Assembly: GCA_030435675.1 (NCBI GenBank)
Contig: CM059625.1
Location: 10,602,001-10,666,000 of the forward strand
Direction of reading: 5' to 3'
DNA: 64,000 bases
DNA from: Steinernema hermaphroditum
Taxonomy: Eukaryota; Nematoda; Chromadorea; Rhabditida; Steinernematidae
The notes beneath the pieces are model-generated. The model saw nothing but the letters and a program-made list of their open reading frames with translations. It searched no databases and had not been told where the DNA came from. Position numbers and translations under genes: made by a program. Positions 38,963 through 54,605 of the stretch are shown here, piece by piece; position 1 is the first letter of the stretch; the number at the start of each line of letters is the position of its first letter.

Positions 38963-41900
38963 TTAGTTGGCGATCAGCTTTCGGATCATATATTGGAGGA
39001 TGCCTCCATGACGATAGTAAGTCAGTTCTACCTCGGTGTCGAATCGGCAAAGAGCCTTGAACTCTTTTCCGCCGGAAACATTCACAGTTAAGGTGGCGCC
39101 AGGTTTAACGTCTTCGGGAATTTCGATAGTAAACTGCTCCTTTCCTGTCAAGCCTAAGGAGTCGGCGTTCTGTCCATTTACGAACTGAAGCGGCACGATC
39201 CCCATTCCGATGAGGTTGGAACGATGAATGCGCTCGAACGATTCAGCAATAACGGCTTTGACGCCTTGAAGGAAGGGGCCTTTTGCAGCCCAATCACGCG
39301 ATGATCCACAGCCGTATTCCTTTCCTGCGAGAATAATAACACTGTGTCCTTCAGCACGGTAACGATCAGCGGCATCGTATACGTCAACTTCTTCGCCGCT
39401 GGGAACATGAGTAGTCTTAGGACCGGCCTTTGAAGCGAGCTTGTTCACGAGCCGAATATTTGCGAACGTCCCACGAGCCATAATTTCATCATTGCCGCGT
39501 CTGGATCCATATGTATTAAAATCTTTTGTCGGAATGCTGAAAATAACGGTGCTCATCAACAATGTCTAAGCAACGTTGGAACCTTTTGGAAGTAAGGAAG
39601 CGCGCAGCTGGACTAAGGCGGGAAATGGATCCCGCAGGCGAAATGTGGTCAGTTGTAACAGAATCTCCAAGGTTCAACAAGGCGTAGGCATCCTTGATGC
39701 TGGATTGTCCCGGAGCTTCCATGCCCTAAACGGCTGCAGTAGAAGCGCTCAACAAGCTCAAAGCTACCATCCCGTCAAAGAACGGTACTTTCTTAATATA
39801 TGTAGAGCTGACGTCCCATGGATAAAGATCGACGTCAGGGCATTCCAGTTGCTGCCATTCATCGCTTCCTTTTTCGATGTTCGCATAAACTTCGCGGAAG
39901 AACTGCGGGAGAACAAACGATTCTTCGAAGTGGGAAATCTCTTCCTGTGTAGGCCAGATGTCGCGGAAGTAAACTGGGCCATTTGTTCCTTGACCAATTG
40001 GTTCATTCTCGAGATCAATGTCAACGCGTCCCGCAAGTCCATAGACGACAACAAGCATCGGACTAGCCAAATAGTTGGCTCGCACGTTGGCGTGAACACG
40101 GCCTTCGAAGTTTCGGTTTCCGGAAAGGACGCCCGCAACAACAAGATCATTCTAAATAAGGTCCGCAAGCAAATAAGTCCGAACCATAGTGATAACTTAC
40201 AGCTTCAATAGCTTTCACAACTTCTTCGTCAAGAGGTCCACTGTTGCCAATGCACGTCATACAACCGTAACCAGCGATGTAATAACCGAGCGTTTCCAAA
40301 TCAGACAAAAGCCCACTCTGTTCGAGATATTTCGTCACCACACCACTGCCAGGACTCAAGCTGGTTTTGACATAAGGTGGAACGGTCAATCCAAGAGCAA
40401 GAGCCTTGCGAGCCACAAGTCCAGCACCCAGCATCACGGATGGGTTAGAAGTGTTCGTGCATGAGGTAATTGCACTAATCACAACGGAGCCGTGCTTCAA
40501 TGTGCACGGTTTTCCCCCAATCGTAATGTCAATAGCTTTGTTAGCCGACTGCTCCTTAATGCCATAGCCCTGTAAATACAATGTCTGACATCTGGATAAA
40601 ATAATGAATCACCTTAAAGGAAATTCCAGCGGTAAGACCTGATTTGAAATCAGTGTACAATGACTTTAGATCCACACGATCATGGGGCCGTTTAGGTCCG
40701 CTCACGCAGGGTTCAATCGTGCCCAAATCGAGTTCGAGGACCTAAAACAAACATTATACTTCTAGGCGGCATGAACTAATTATTAATACCTTAGTATACT
40801 TAGGTGCAAACGACTCATCGCTGTAATCAACGAACATCTTATTCGCCTTCAGATAGCTCTCAATTTTCTTCAAGGTGTGACTGTCGCGACCAGTTTGGGC
40901 AAGATAGCTGAGAGTACGTGCATCCACCGGGAAGAAACCAACAGTTGCGCCGTATTCAGGACACATATTAGCTACTGTAGCACGATCGGCAATGCTCAGA
41001 TTGGCAACACCGGGGCCAAAGAACTCAACAAACTTGCCGACCACACCAAGTTCACGGAGATTCTGGAATGATTATTGATAGTAATATATTTGAGCAATCA
41101 TTCATACCTTTGTGATGGTCAGGACCAAATCCGTGCTTGTCGCCAGTGAAGGCAGCTTTCCGGTCAACCGATATCCGATAACTTCAGGGATAACCATTGA
41201 GATGGGCTGTCCAAGCATAACTGCTTCAGCCTCAATTCCTCCAACTCCCCAGCCAAGGGCTCCGGAGCCGTCTATCATCGTTGTATGCGAGTCTGTTCCA
41301 ACAACAGAATCCGGGTAAAGCACACCATTCTCATCACTGAAGACGATTCTGGCCAAGTACTCCAAATTCACTTGATGAACGATGCCAGATCCAGGTGGGA
41401 CAATGAACAAGTTACGGAAAGCCTTTGCTCCCCACTGAAAGGATATTTGTGTTCGCAAGAGGAGGATTTAAAAAAATACCTTTAGGAAGTTGAATCGTTC
41501 CTTGTTGCGCTCGAATTCAATGGCTTGATTCTTAGCGAGCGCTTCCAAGCTAAAAGATATAATTCCTCGTCATGCACGGCAGCTTCAAGCAAAACATACT
41601 TTCCGAAATGATCCACTTGCACGGAGTGATCGATTACGAGGTCAACGGGACAGCAGGGGTTGATTTTGGCCGGATCAGCTCCGAGCGTTTTAACGGCATC
41701 TCGCATAGCAGCCAAATCGACGACAGCTGGAACGCCTCTGAAATATTTTTAATTATACTATCAAAATGCACCATTTATAAAATACGTGAAATCCTGAAGG
41801 ATGACGCGAGCAGGCTTGAATGGGATCTCCTGCTGGTTATGTTGACTGCTCTCCCAATCCAGGATGGTTTCAACGTCGCTTTTCAAGACGTGGAAGTCGT

Positions 41901-42088
41901 CGCAGTAACGAACGGCCGATTCCAAAAGGTACTTGATAGAAATCGGCAGATCATCTAAAAATTCTTTCTCGCTTAAAGCTCATAACACTGAACAAACCAT
42001 AACGAGCGTCATTGAGCTCAGTGAGATCGAAGTATTTGTAGTTCTTTCCGTCAACCTCGATCTCCTTCAACAACGAGTTGAACGCCAT
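38963..42088 (-). CDS. aco-1: Cytosolic aconitase / IRP1-type protein
   Basis: Cytosolic aconitase, the family that in vertebrates doubles as iron-regulatory protein 1. It starts [20 protein letters not shown] with no targeting peptide, after a tttcag acceptor, and is split by short introns. Motifs in order: [77 protein letters not shown], the cluster cysteines in [16 protein letters not shown] (about 40.45 kb) and [14 protein letters not shown] (about 40.26 kb), and the swivel domain [18 protein letters not shown] and [18 protein letters not shown]. It ends [14 protein letters not shown]. All three cluster cysteines are present, so enzyme activity is expected. The sequence does not show whether it binds RNA. 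Confidence 0.95.
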
Positions 42089-45000
42089 CCTGAAAGATCT
42101 GTGCTCAAAGCGTCTAGCACTTTTTACGGAATTAAAAATGCGGCGAATAGCCAAAGTGGTTTTTCACCAGAAAACGAACAAGAAAAAAACAGTAAATGCC
42201 ATACGGAACATCGGCTTCGCCAAAAACACACCAACTGGCTGAATTTAGAAGGTCTACAGTAACCAAAACACTTATGCGATGCGAAAGCTGAACAGAACAG
42301 ATGAAAGTCCTCGCGCGGCAGACGGGAAATGTTGCAAGCGATTGTGTGGCGACCTTCAGAGAGAGAAGTGAAGGACGAGCAGGGAGCGAGATGCCGACTG
42401 TGCTCTCGTTTTTCCGACACTGTTCCTCTTTTGCAGTCTCGGTCTATCTTAACGGCGCACTGTGTATGCATGTGCCCACGAAACGTTTTGGAGATCACAC
42501 CACCGAGGTTCATACTACAACGTGTCCATTGCGCGATGACGTCGACGACGAGGCAAACTGCAATGGCCTGTGACCGAAGTTGCGAGTGTCTTCTTCATGA
42601 CACGAAAAACATTCCGACGACACAAAACTGATCCGATCGATTTTCGAATCGTCGATTTTCGCCAACCGAATATAACCGAAAATTTTAGAAAATAGATATC
42701 AACAAGCGGTAACTGGTTAAACTTTTTTCGCACATCAAATACATACGTTTTCTGGTCACGTTGTCTAATTGTCTTTTCTGTTTTCAGTCAGTGGTTTTGT
42801 TCAACTGGTCTTTCTTGCTTCGTATCCTTTTGGGTACTTCTGTGACAACGAAAAATCGAATTTGCAGGACATACGCATGTTCCTAAACTTTTTATGCTGT
42901 TCTTTCTGTCGATGAAGGCTAGTTAACCTTGCGCTAGATGTATGCTCCTAAGTTGCCTTTAAGGGAGTCGAGCAAAAAGTAACACACTTTCTTATACACT
43001 TGGGATTTCGTTTTTAAAAATGACATGTTACATCTGATGATCTGCTCTTGTTATCGTTGGGACTTGCAAAAGTGATGTATTAGCATAGGGATCATCTCCT
43101 CCACATGTCTGTATTGTCTTTACTTAAAGAAATAATTGCAGTGAGCATATCTATAATTTCAGTCTTTTAAAAAGCTCACGAGTATACTTCTCCAAATAAC
43201 GCATATCACCGACAGCAGATAGACAGCGTTCCGACTTTCCTCAAGTGACAGAAGCTCGAAAAGTTCATCTTTCATGCGTCTCAACATTGACACATTCTCT
43301 AAAAAGCTTTCCACCCTCGGGAAAACTCTCTCCTTGTGTATGTACACGAGACACTCATTCGGACTTAGGCCTCATTTATTTGCTGGACGTGAAAGTCATT
43401 TTTGCTTTCTTCACTCCGTAACATCCCCATTTGTTTGCATCCAAACACTTTAATGAATGGCTTTTCGCCACCAGCTGTATTCATCTCGCTGCTTATTGTA
43501 ATGATAAGTACGCTTCGACAGATGTTTTCTCTCCGGATCGCGCGTGGTGCAACTGTCCCTTCCAGTTCTTCCGGTCACTGGCCTAACTGATCGCTCATTC
43601 GCACACAAATCGTGCTGCGGGCTAATAAATTTTCGGCCGACGGACATTAGTGATGTGCGAAAAGTCTCGTTAAAACGAGAACATGACCACAAGTTCTTTC
43701 AGTCCTTATTGACATACGGTCAGACAAATGCGTTGAGATCAATTAATGTTCTCTAAACGCTCATATACTGCAGACTACTTAAAGAACGAGGGTGTCTAAA
43801 TTGTAAAAATATACTCCCTTAACTTGTGTATTATTGCAGGTTAATTAAAGCAATTGTTTTGAAAGAGTGGCAATCGCTGTGTCAACGTCGCAAAACACGA
43901 AAACACTTGCGTCATATCAATCATTTAGCTGTAATAGATGGGTCTATTTGTTATGTGCCGTAGTGGACTACAGTGACAAACGACGCGTCTTTGCCCCGGA
44001 TTGTCTCGGAGTACGCAATTTTATTATAAATGATTGCTGCCTCCACGGCAGTGCCGCTTTTGACCATTAGCAAGTGTCTCATGTGCTTAGCGACAAATCT
44101 GCTCTAAGCGCTTGTCCATCATTGTCCGTCAAAAAAGCGAATTTCGCACAAGAGTGGGGTTCGCGATTCTTTGTAAATGAGCTACGCAGTTCACAAATAT
44201 AGCTCGGAATATAAACATCAGAACATACTGTAACGAATTAGGCAAAGATGGCGCTATTCAAAGGATTAACGGACCACTTAGCGAAAAGTATAACATGCGC
44301 TGAAGAGCTAAAGGAATGCTTTATCAGTCAGTGGAAGTCATAGACAGATGAAAACTTATCAGCTCGATCTCAGTTTTGAAGGATTTATTGTGATGTGTCT
44401 TTGCCCGAACAGTATTTGTGTTATTTGTTTTGCTTTCACGCACAATGTTTCGTCGGCCATGAAAATACACTGCTTGAAGATCATTCCATGTGCCGCTTGA
44501 TTACCCTTTAGTAATCCGAACAAGGTGAGCAGGCTTGACTCATTGTGGGTATCGGATAGCAAAGGACTCCAGCGCCGATTAGTGCCGAGAGTCATTAGTG
44601 ACCGATAAGCGAGTGTTGCGTAAGCGGAACGGATTCCGGAAAACAGCTGATGACCTCCCCGTGCAGGAGCCATCACTTACCTTATCTTGTCTTGCTATTC
44701 ATAAGCTGATCGGCGATTGATTTGCGAACTTAGGGCTACTGCTCAAGGAGGAGGCCTTCACCAGGCTTGGAAAGGCCGAAAGGGACTGCAAGTGGGTGCA
44801 GCCGAAGACAATATGTCGCATCTTTCGTGACGAGTGATATAAGAGAGCAGCGGTCGGATGCCAATTTGCATAAGACAGAAAGGCGGTTGGCGCTTTTGGC
44901 CCGAGCCGCACTGTCATTATCGTGTCAAGATTTTTGACGCAAGAGGTCAACGGGATTCGGAGAGCCCATCGACAGTCTGCACTGCCCACACCCGCGCGCA

Positions 45001-47458
45001 AGCAGATTTACTGTCTCTTCGAGATCTGGCGCGCGACCACTCACGCTTCGCTTAATTTATGACTCGCCACTAGTCCATCATACTTCCGGTTATGGTCATT
45101 TGTATGATTGTCGGAGTAAATGTCGGTAGAACATTCCCCCTTTTATGGCCATTAAGCTGCGCTCGGCTAGGACGCCCTCGTGCGTCGAGCAAAAAAACTG
45201 TTTTTGTCCGTTTTTATGCTGTTTCGGCCACCATTCTAGGACGTTTTTCGCGCGGTTGAGAAGCTGCTATTGAGTATTCTTCTCATAGCAAATTCAGCAG
45301 CTATCAAGTCCTTAGATTGTATGCTGATGCTGGCTTATTTCATACAAATGTCAATTTCTTCATCGGGTATAGCAGTATCTGGCAGGCTAGTATACCTGAA
45401 GAGCATGTCTTATGTGACGCAGAAAGGCTTTATCATCACCAGAGTGAAATTTTCATCATCCACTTGAAGCGTCTGCTAAAATAGCGAACGTCTTGTAAGT
45501 CAGCACCTCGTAAGCACATGGTGGACTGTTCTTTGGTTCGGCGTTAAACGTCTCACTGTTTTCCTTCTGTTCAAAGCGAATAGCGGGAAAAGCCTTTGCT
45601 GCTTTGTAAAAGGGATTTAGTTGTCCACGGTTTGTTCATTTCTGGTAGCTACTATCCATGCGCATATGCTCTGCTTCATCATACTCAATCATGTTCCTCT
45701 AGATCGAATTACAGATAAAGAAATGCGTACCGTACATCACATGCCAGAAGACCCCGAAGCAAGATGAATGAGTTAAGTGACGTTTATGGGGCGCATTTCT
45801 TGTTTAGTCGACGGCGATTACTCGTTTTCGCGCGCCAAGGGAGGCCTGTATACGGTAATCACAACTAAAGGAACAGTGGCGCAGCATTGTTGGGCGCTCT
45901 TGAGTGAGAGATTTGATTGTCATATGTGCTGCGGGGTTGAGGACGCATCCACTAGTCACTCCTTGAATTTTTTCCGTGAAAATAGGGAACATAAGTGGGC
46001 CAGAGTAGCGGCCACACATGGCGCACAAGTTTAACGAGCACAGTTGCAAGTTGGCATTCGATTATTGGCATACATGATAAATCGTGGAGTAATTATCATC
46101 GAGAGTAAGGAGTCCCATTTGATTGATGGGCCAACCCTCTGCCAGCGACACTTTGGCCCGGACAATCACTCCGTCCCGCGAACTTCTGTTGTTCCCTGCG
46201 GCGATGTACATTCATTTCGCTGATCTATAGTCCGTAAAGCTGATTTATGCCATTGAGCAGTGGATCACAATTTTCGTCGTTGCGCTTTTCTACATTTGCA
46301 GTTGAGCCTTTTTACGACTTTCAAGTACTTTTAAAGTGCATCTTCATTCGTGGCCGCAATCCGCCTTGTCATCAGGCCTACTCGATCCGTCTCGGCTGTT
46401 TTGCTTTCGATGTGTGCTGCTTTTTTTCATTCTCCAAACCATCGACACCGCCGGTGGTGATAATGTGATAAGAGGCGACTGTTGCTCACCTCCATCGACT
46501 ATCACCGTGCCGTGTATTATTCCCAGCAGTCATAAATAAATCATAAATTCTCCCCTCCTAATAATGTATAGCTTAGATGCTCTTTATCGCCATAAAAATT
46601 CACACCTCCCGCGACGACGTCTGTTTGCTAACCGTTCGCCATTTCCGCCGTCGACTTCCTGCAGTGTGCTGCCGTTCGCGAACAGTGTTCCTTTCCCGCG
46701 ACTCCATTTGCACTTCCAAGCGGCTCGCGCGCTTCTCTTTCATTTGGAGTTTCTCCAAAACTTATTAGGCTCAAACAGCGGAAACGAAGTGGCTTGCGTT
46801 GACAGAAAACGTCAAGTCGATGACAAATGTCCGCACAGTCCAATTGTTTGGCAATTTTTCATGCCTCCTTTTTTATTGCACTTTGCAAAATGGGATGAAC
46901 GCGAGGGAGGGAAGAGTTTGAGAGGGTGGCGGTCCAGAGCGAATCGCTCATTTCTCACGCAAATGACAGAATTCGGTAATATGTTAATCTTCTGCGTCAA
47001 CTGAAAGCGCACTGGGCCTTTACCCTTAGCCCCCAAGGTCCATAAATCACGAAGACACCAGTAAATCATTGCTGGTTGCCGTACATTGCCAAATGGCCTT
47101 ACAGTCACCTTTTGTGGATATGCTTTCACTGAGCAGCTGTCTGCAACGCTTGACCGTATCAGCTACTACCCTCCAAGGTTCTGGTTTTGCGCCGTTTTGT
47201 GACATTTCGGTGTACGCTATGCACTCCACGCTTTTTCGTGCTGTACGCCCGATGCCGAACGATAACGACCTCGATGCTAGCGTACCGTTGCGTGCATGTT
47301 AATCCCTTAGAGAAATAGGACTTATAGACAATGTTTGTTTTCCTTGTGTTAAGCCTTCTAGGGCGCTGACCGTATCAGTTGACGTGAGCCCTCGCGACGA
47401 TTAGCCGACTCGCCAGATGTTCTCTTCATGTCGATGTTCTATTACGCCTTTTCAGGAA
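42089..47458. other. Long region without a supported gene
   Basis: 5.4 kb between the divergent aco-1 and CUB-LDLa genes. Open frames such as 44359-44676 (-), 44699-45001 (-), 45804-46049 (-) and 46564-47004 (+) have no domain, poor composition or no splice logic. At 43150-43350 (-) two short protein-like stretches lie in different frames. A ttttcag acceptor at 47449-47455 marks the next gene. Confidence 0.4.
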
Positions 47459-48847
47459 ATGCGTTTAACTGCTTTACCCCATTCGTGGGTACAGTTCCCA
47501 GTGGTATTGGTACTACTAATCGTCCCCATCATTGCTGATACGATAGTCCCGTTGGAACCCCAAATTAGTATGTCTTTTCGAGAAAGGTCTCCAGTTAACA
47601 ATTATTTTTAGGTTACTTTGATGGTCGCGGTCGACGTGATTCTTGTCGCTCTAAGCCCGAAAGGAGAGTGAGTGGCGATGCCGGAATTATCATTTCTCAT
47701 CAACTCTACGGAACTGTGCCCTATAACGCTTCGAAGAACTGCTTTCTTGTGATTACCGTTCCCGTTGGATATCGCATCCGTCTTCGAGCTCTCGACTTCA
47801 ATGTGAATGGGGACCCGTCCAAGTGCGACAAGGATTCGTTGCATGTCTTTGATGTAATCATATTCTTTTGTGATCTTAAGACTATATTGGTCCCTTTCAG
47901 AACGACAAAGACGTAATTCCAAAGAATATGGACGAGATAAACCAAGAGGAAACGCTTCCTGGGCCTATTATTGGAAAATTCTGCGGATCGTTCTCAAACC
48001 GCTCAGAGTTTGCAGTCTCCACATCCAACACTTTAACTCTCTGGTGGCATTCCGACTTCGCTCTTCCGGCGCAGCATGACGGCGAAGGCTTCCGGCTCTA
48101 CTGGTCAGCTTTCAGGGCCAGTAAACATGGGAAGTGCGAAGCTGGAAAAGAGTTCCAGTGTACCAATAAGGACTGTATTCCCAGTGCCTTGGCTTGCAAT
48201 CGCTATCAAGATTGCAGTGACAAGTCGGACCTAGAAAAGGAACTGCAAATACGAAATAAATGTGAATGTAAGTGAACTTGATTCGAAAAAATATAATGCG
48301 CTTTTCAGATATTACCGAATCTGCAATCGGCTCTCTCAACGGAATCGCCATTCTTCTCATTTGTTCTGCGAGTGTGCTCACTTGCATATGCACTTGTGTG
48401 GGCCTATGTGTCTGTTGTCGTTGTATGCAACCTGTGGGCAAAGGGTCATTCCCGTCAAGCGATGGCAAAACGATCTACAGCGGATCTGACCAGTCTAACC
48501 CCCCGAATCCCCCTGGCTTCTATCCACCGTCACCTCCGAAAATACCGCCGCCAAATATCCATTGCTATTCGCCCCATCGGACTCAGAACTTCTCGAGGTA
48601 TCGAAACCATCCTCATCATTACATGGAATTTGTTCCTATTTGCAGTCAGCTTCCGGGATGCTCGACTCCTATCACCGCTACCGTACAGAGCAACGACATC
48701 GCGCACGCACCGCGTGCAGCGCGAAAGGCCTTGAATGAGTACGGTGGACCACCGCTTGACCACACGCAGTCGCCTATGACCGGTTCTGCGGGCGAAGGCG
48801 GCGACTATACCTATGTGCGCAATGAAGCAAGGCACTTGCTGCTGTAG
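47459..48847 (+). CDS. CUB and LDL-receptor class A domain membrane protein
   Basis: A type I membrane protein of 418 residues (402 if the small intron at 48598-48645 is removed). Exons: 47459-47567, 47612-47853, 47901-48267, 48309-48847. A signal peptide (WVQFPVVLVLLIVPIIADT) is followed by one CUB domain (GDAGIIISHQLYGTVPYNASK, IGKFCGSFSNRSEFAVSTSN). Next is an LDLa module (CEAGKEFQCTNKDCIPSALA, then C..Y..C.D.SDLEKEL), with the calcium-site acids partly kept. Next is one membrane helix (GIAILLICSASVLTCICTCV) rich in cysteines, and then a proline-rich tail (PPNPPGFYPPSPPKIPPP). CUB-LDLa-TM is the layout of receptor-associated proteins such as NETO and LEV-10, but with a single CUB I cannot assign it to either. 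Confidence 0.82.
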
Positions 48848-49595
48848 GAGTTGTCAGGAAGAGTGGAAAACAGGGTAGTCGGGTGGGGTCCCAAAGGGCC
48901 CCAAATATCTTCACAAAACGGGTTGACAAGAACGCTTCTATTTACTGCAAATAAATGATAATATATGTTTATGTTGTACATTAAATCCTTGGTTTATGTC
49001 GTCCTTTCAATTGCGATTGTCAATTTATTGATCTTGATCCGCTGTGTCATGACAAGAGCTTCAAATAAAGGTAACCCTAATTGTTCTCCCCTCACAACAC
49101 ACAAAGTAATGAAGGCGCTTTGAACTTCATCGTAGTCAATTATTCGGAAAATGGGAGTGTTTCTATCCCTAACGGTCTCTTGCAAGTAATGCAGTGCTCT
49201 TCGAGGAATGCTATCTAATTCGCTTTGCACCAATGTCGCGCATACCAAAAACGGCAGAAACCGTTCCGAGCCATTCAATTGGGATGGAACCTTAACCCCT
49301 CTAGGCTTTCCTAAGTGAAAACAGCATCTTCGGAGTTAATTTCATTTTATGCATATTAGATTACGACACGCATACAAGTTTCTAAAACAGTGTACAATAG
49401 AAATCTGTCGCTATCACAGTTCTTCATTGAGCAAACGATTGGTGTTAAAGAGAATGACGAGGATATGGAATATTACACTGGTCCAGTGAGAGAAATAGAT
49501 AATTTACATAAGAAATAGAGATTAGGACGGACAGAAGGATCGATATACATTGTGAAATGCATATAGCGTTGACTTCTAATATAGAAATAATTGGT
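48848..49595. other. Spacer with one doubtful minus-strand frame
   Basis: The 3' region of the CUB-LDLa gene has an aataaa near 48950. A minus-strand frame (48994-49278, 94 codons, no ATG at its start) reads smoothly (ERFLPFLVCATLVQSEL) but matches nothing I know and has no clear splice partner. Confidence 0.35.
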
Positions 49596-52881
<3,286 letters not shown>

Positions 52882-53448
52882 TCATACAGATTTCTTCTTC
52901 CGGCCTCTCTTGCGTTTTGGCGGTGGAGAATCCATTTCCTTCGGTTCTTCTTCTTCCGGCGACGCCGATACGTCGAGTGGCTCACGCGCCAGAATGTTCT
53001 CCATATTGAAGAATTCGTCCAACTTCGCGAAAACCTAAGAAATGAGCAATAACGACAATCCACGAACGATCGGCTGCCTACCTCTTCGCGCGTCGGACGA
53101 ATAGCCCACACTGGTTCGTACGTCTTCACTGGACCTCTTGCGGCGCCTTGCATCATCCTCTTTTTGAACTCCTCGTAATCCTTCTCGCTGAGAACACATT
53201 CGTAGGAGGTGAACTCGTCGTCTTCGATGATTCGGCTCATTTCCACGACGAGACGGTCCATGTTCTGGTTGCCCTCTTTTCCTGGAATTAATATTTCGGT
53301 GACAAATGCAGAAAATTACGGTGCCCGTACCGGACGGACGATACTGCATGATCATAGCCAAGAGGTGCGTTTCGGCTTCGATCGTCCAGACGGGTGGGCG
53401 ACCGTCTCCTTCTTCTGGCTTCTTATTCACTTCAGTCGTGAGTGACAT
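52882..53448 (-). CDS. MRGBP / Eaf7-like NuA4 subunit
   Basis: Probably the MRG-binding protein, a small subunit of NuA4/TIP60 histone acetyltransferase complexes. Three exons (53331-53448, 53082-53281, 52882-53034) give 156 residues. The family pattern can be followed: VWTIEAETHLLAMIMQYRPSG corresponds to the conserved W-E--L--A----PVG helix. REEVFAKLDEFFNMENI corresponds to the IW--L---YD---L helix at its end. Between them is a helical, acidic region (MDRLVVEMSRIIEDDEF) that is longer or more diverged than in vertebrates. The C-terminus is a basic nuclear signal with an AT-hook-like core (KRKRGRKKK). The start follows a tttcag acceptor by 2 nt. The gene model is firm and the family call moderate. 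Confidence 0.68.
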
Positions 53449-54605
53449 GGCTGAAACAAAGAACAGTTACAAAGATACAGAACACACGGAGATCATGCTA
53501 TATCACGAAACAACATGACTATTTGTGAGTAAATAAACGATTAGAACCATACACCACGTTGCCTTTTAATTATCAGAGAGATTCGAGAGCTCAATTCTGG
53601 GCTGCGTGTCTAGGACACAAACACTGCTTACAGTGTATCGTAGACAGTACGGTCGATTTCAAAAAACTTGTGCCCTTTTTGTTTGGTCCTGACACGCCAT
53701 TTTTGCACGTTCGCGGTGTGTGGTCACGTCGTTCATAAGGCGAAATCGTGAATTTACGGAATCGTCTGTAGTCTTCGTCGTTTTTCTCCATGGTTTCGGG
53801 CGCTTCTTGGAAAAGCGCAAACGTAGTCCTATTCCTTGGTCAATTGCGCGTCGAATGAGTGCCGATTCACAGAAAGTAGAGTTTTCCTCTAGAGTTTTTT
53901 TCCTTCGAACCGGCTACCGAAATTTTCCAGCTTCCAATTTTTGCAGGTTTTCACGCTGTAATCACGTCCTAATCGTTTCACATGCCCTCCTTACCCTAAT
54001 AGCTTTCATTACGACAAGACCAATAGTAAAAAACAACCACATATGAGGTGGATTAGCGTATCTTCTGTTTCGACGCGAGCTGCGACTCTTCCGAAGAAGA
54101 GTACTGATTTTCAATGCTTGTTGACTTGATATGTTGTTTGATATGAGAGTCATTAGGGTAAAGAGAACACGCGAAACGCAAAAACTGAAAGAAACATGCA
54201 GATGTGTGTAATGTGTATGTAATGGATGAGCAAGAAAAAATAAGCCAAGCGGCTGGTTTTGTTCTTATTGAAAATTGCGCAATGTGTAGAATGTGAGAAC
54301 TTTATCTGCAACCTGGAGCATGTAACTCCATCTATTCCATGGTAATACTGGTGTCCCATGAAGGAACTTTTTAAAATTCAACTGTGTACAAAAGCTTGCA
54401 CGAGGTTTTCCTCTAGATCTCGGAGTTCTGACCTTCGTTTTCTCTCTTTCTCTTTCTTTGCCCGAGAGAGATCTACAAATTGTTGACGTAGTAATAACTG
54501 TCATATTTCATTTTTAGGCCAACATTGTTTGAGCGTTTACTTCCTGGCAATGCTAATTTAAGGCAAATTGTGTAAGTGAATTATGCAATAATGTGATTGA
54601 ATGCA
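53449..54605. other. Gene-free stretch
   Basis: Upstream of the MRGBP-like gene and downstream of the F-box gene. No exon supported. A short pyrimidine-rich ctctttctctttc tract lies near 54440-54460. Confidence 0.45.

Noticed and set aside
39576..40211. 211-codon plus-strand frame
   Set aside because: It is antisense to conserved aco-1 coding exons. A shadow frame.
46564..47004. 146-codon plus-strand open frame
   Set aside because: Composition looks random, it has no domain, and it overlaps equally open frames in other phases.
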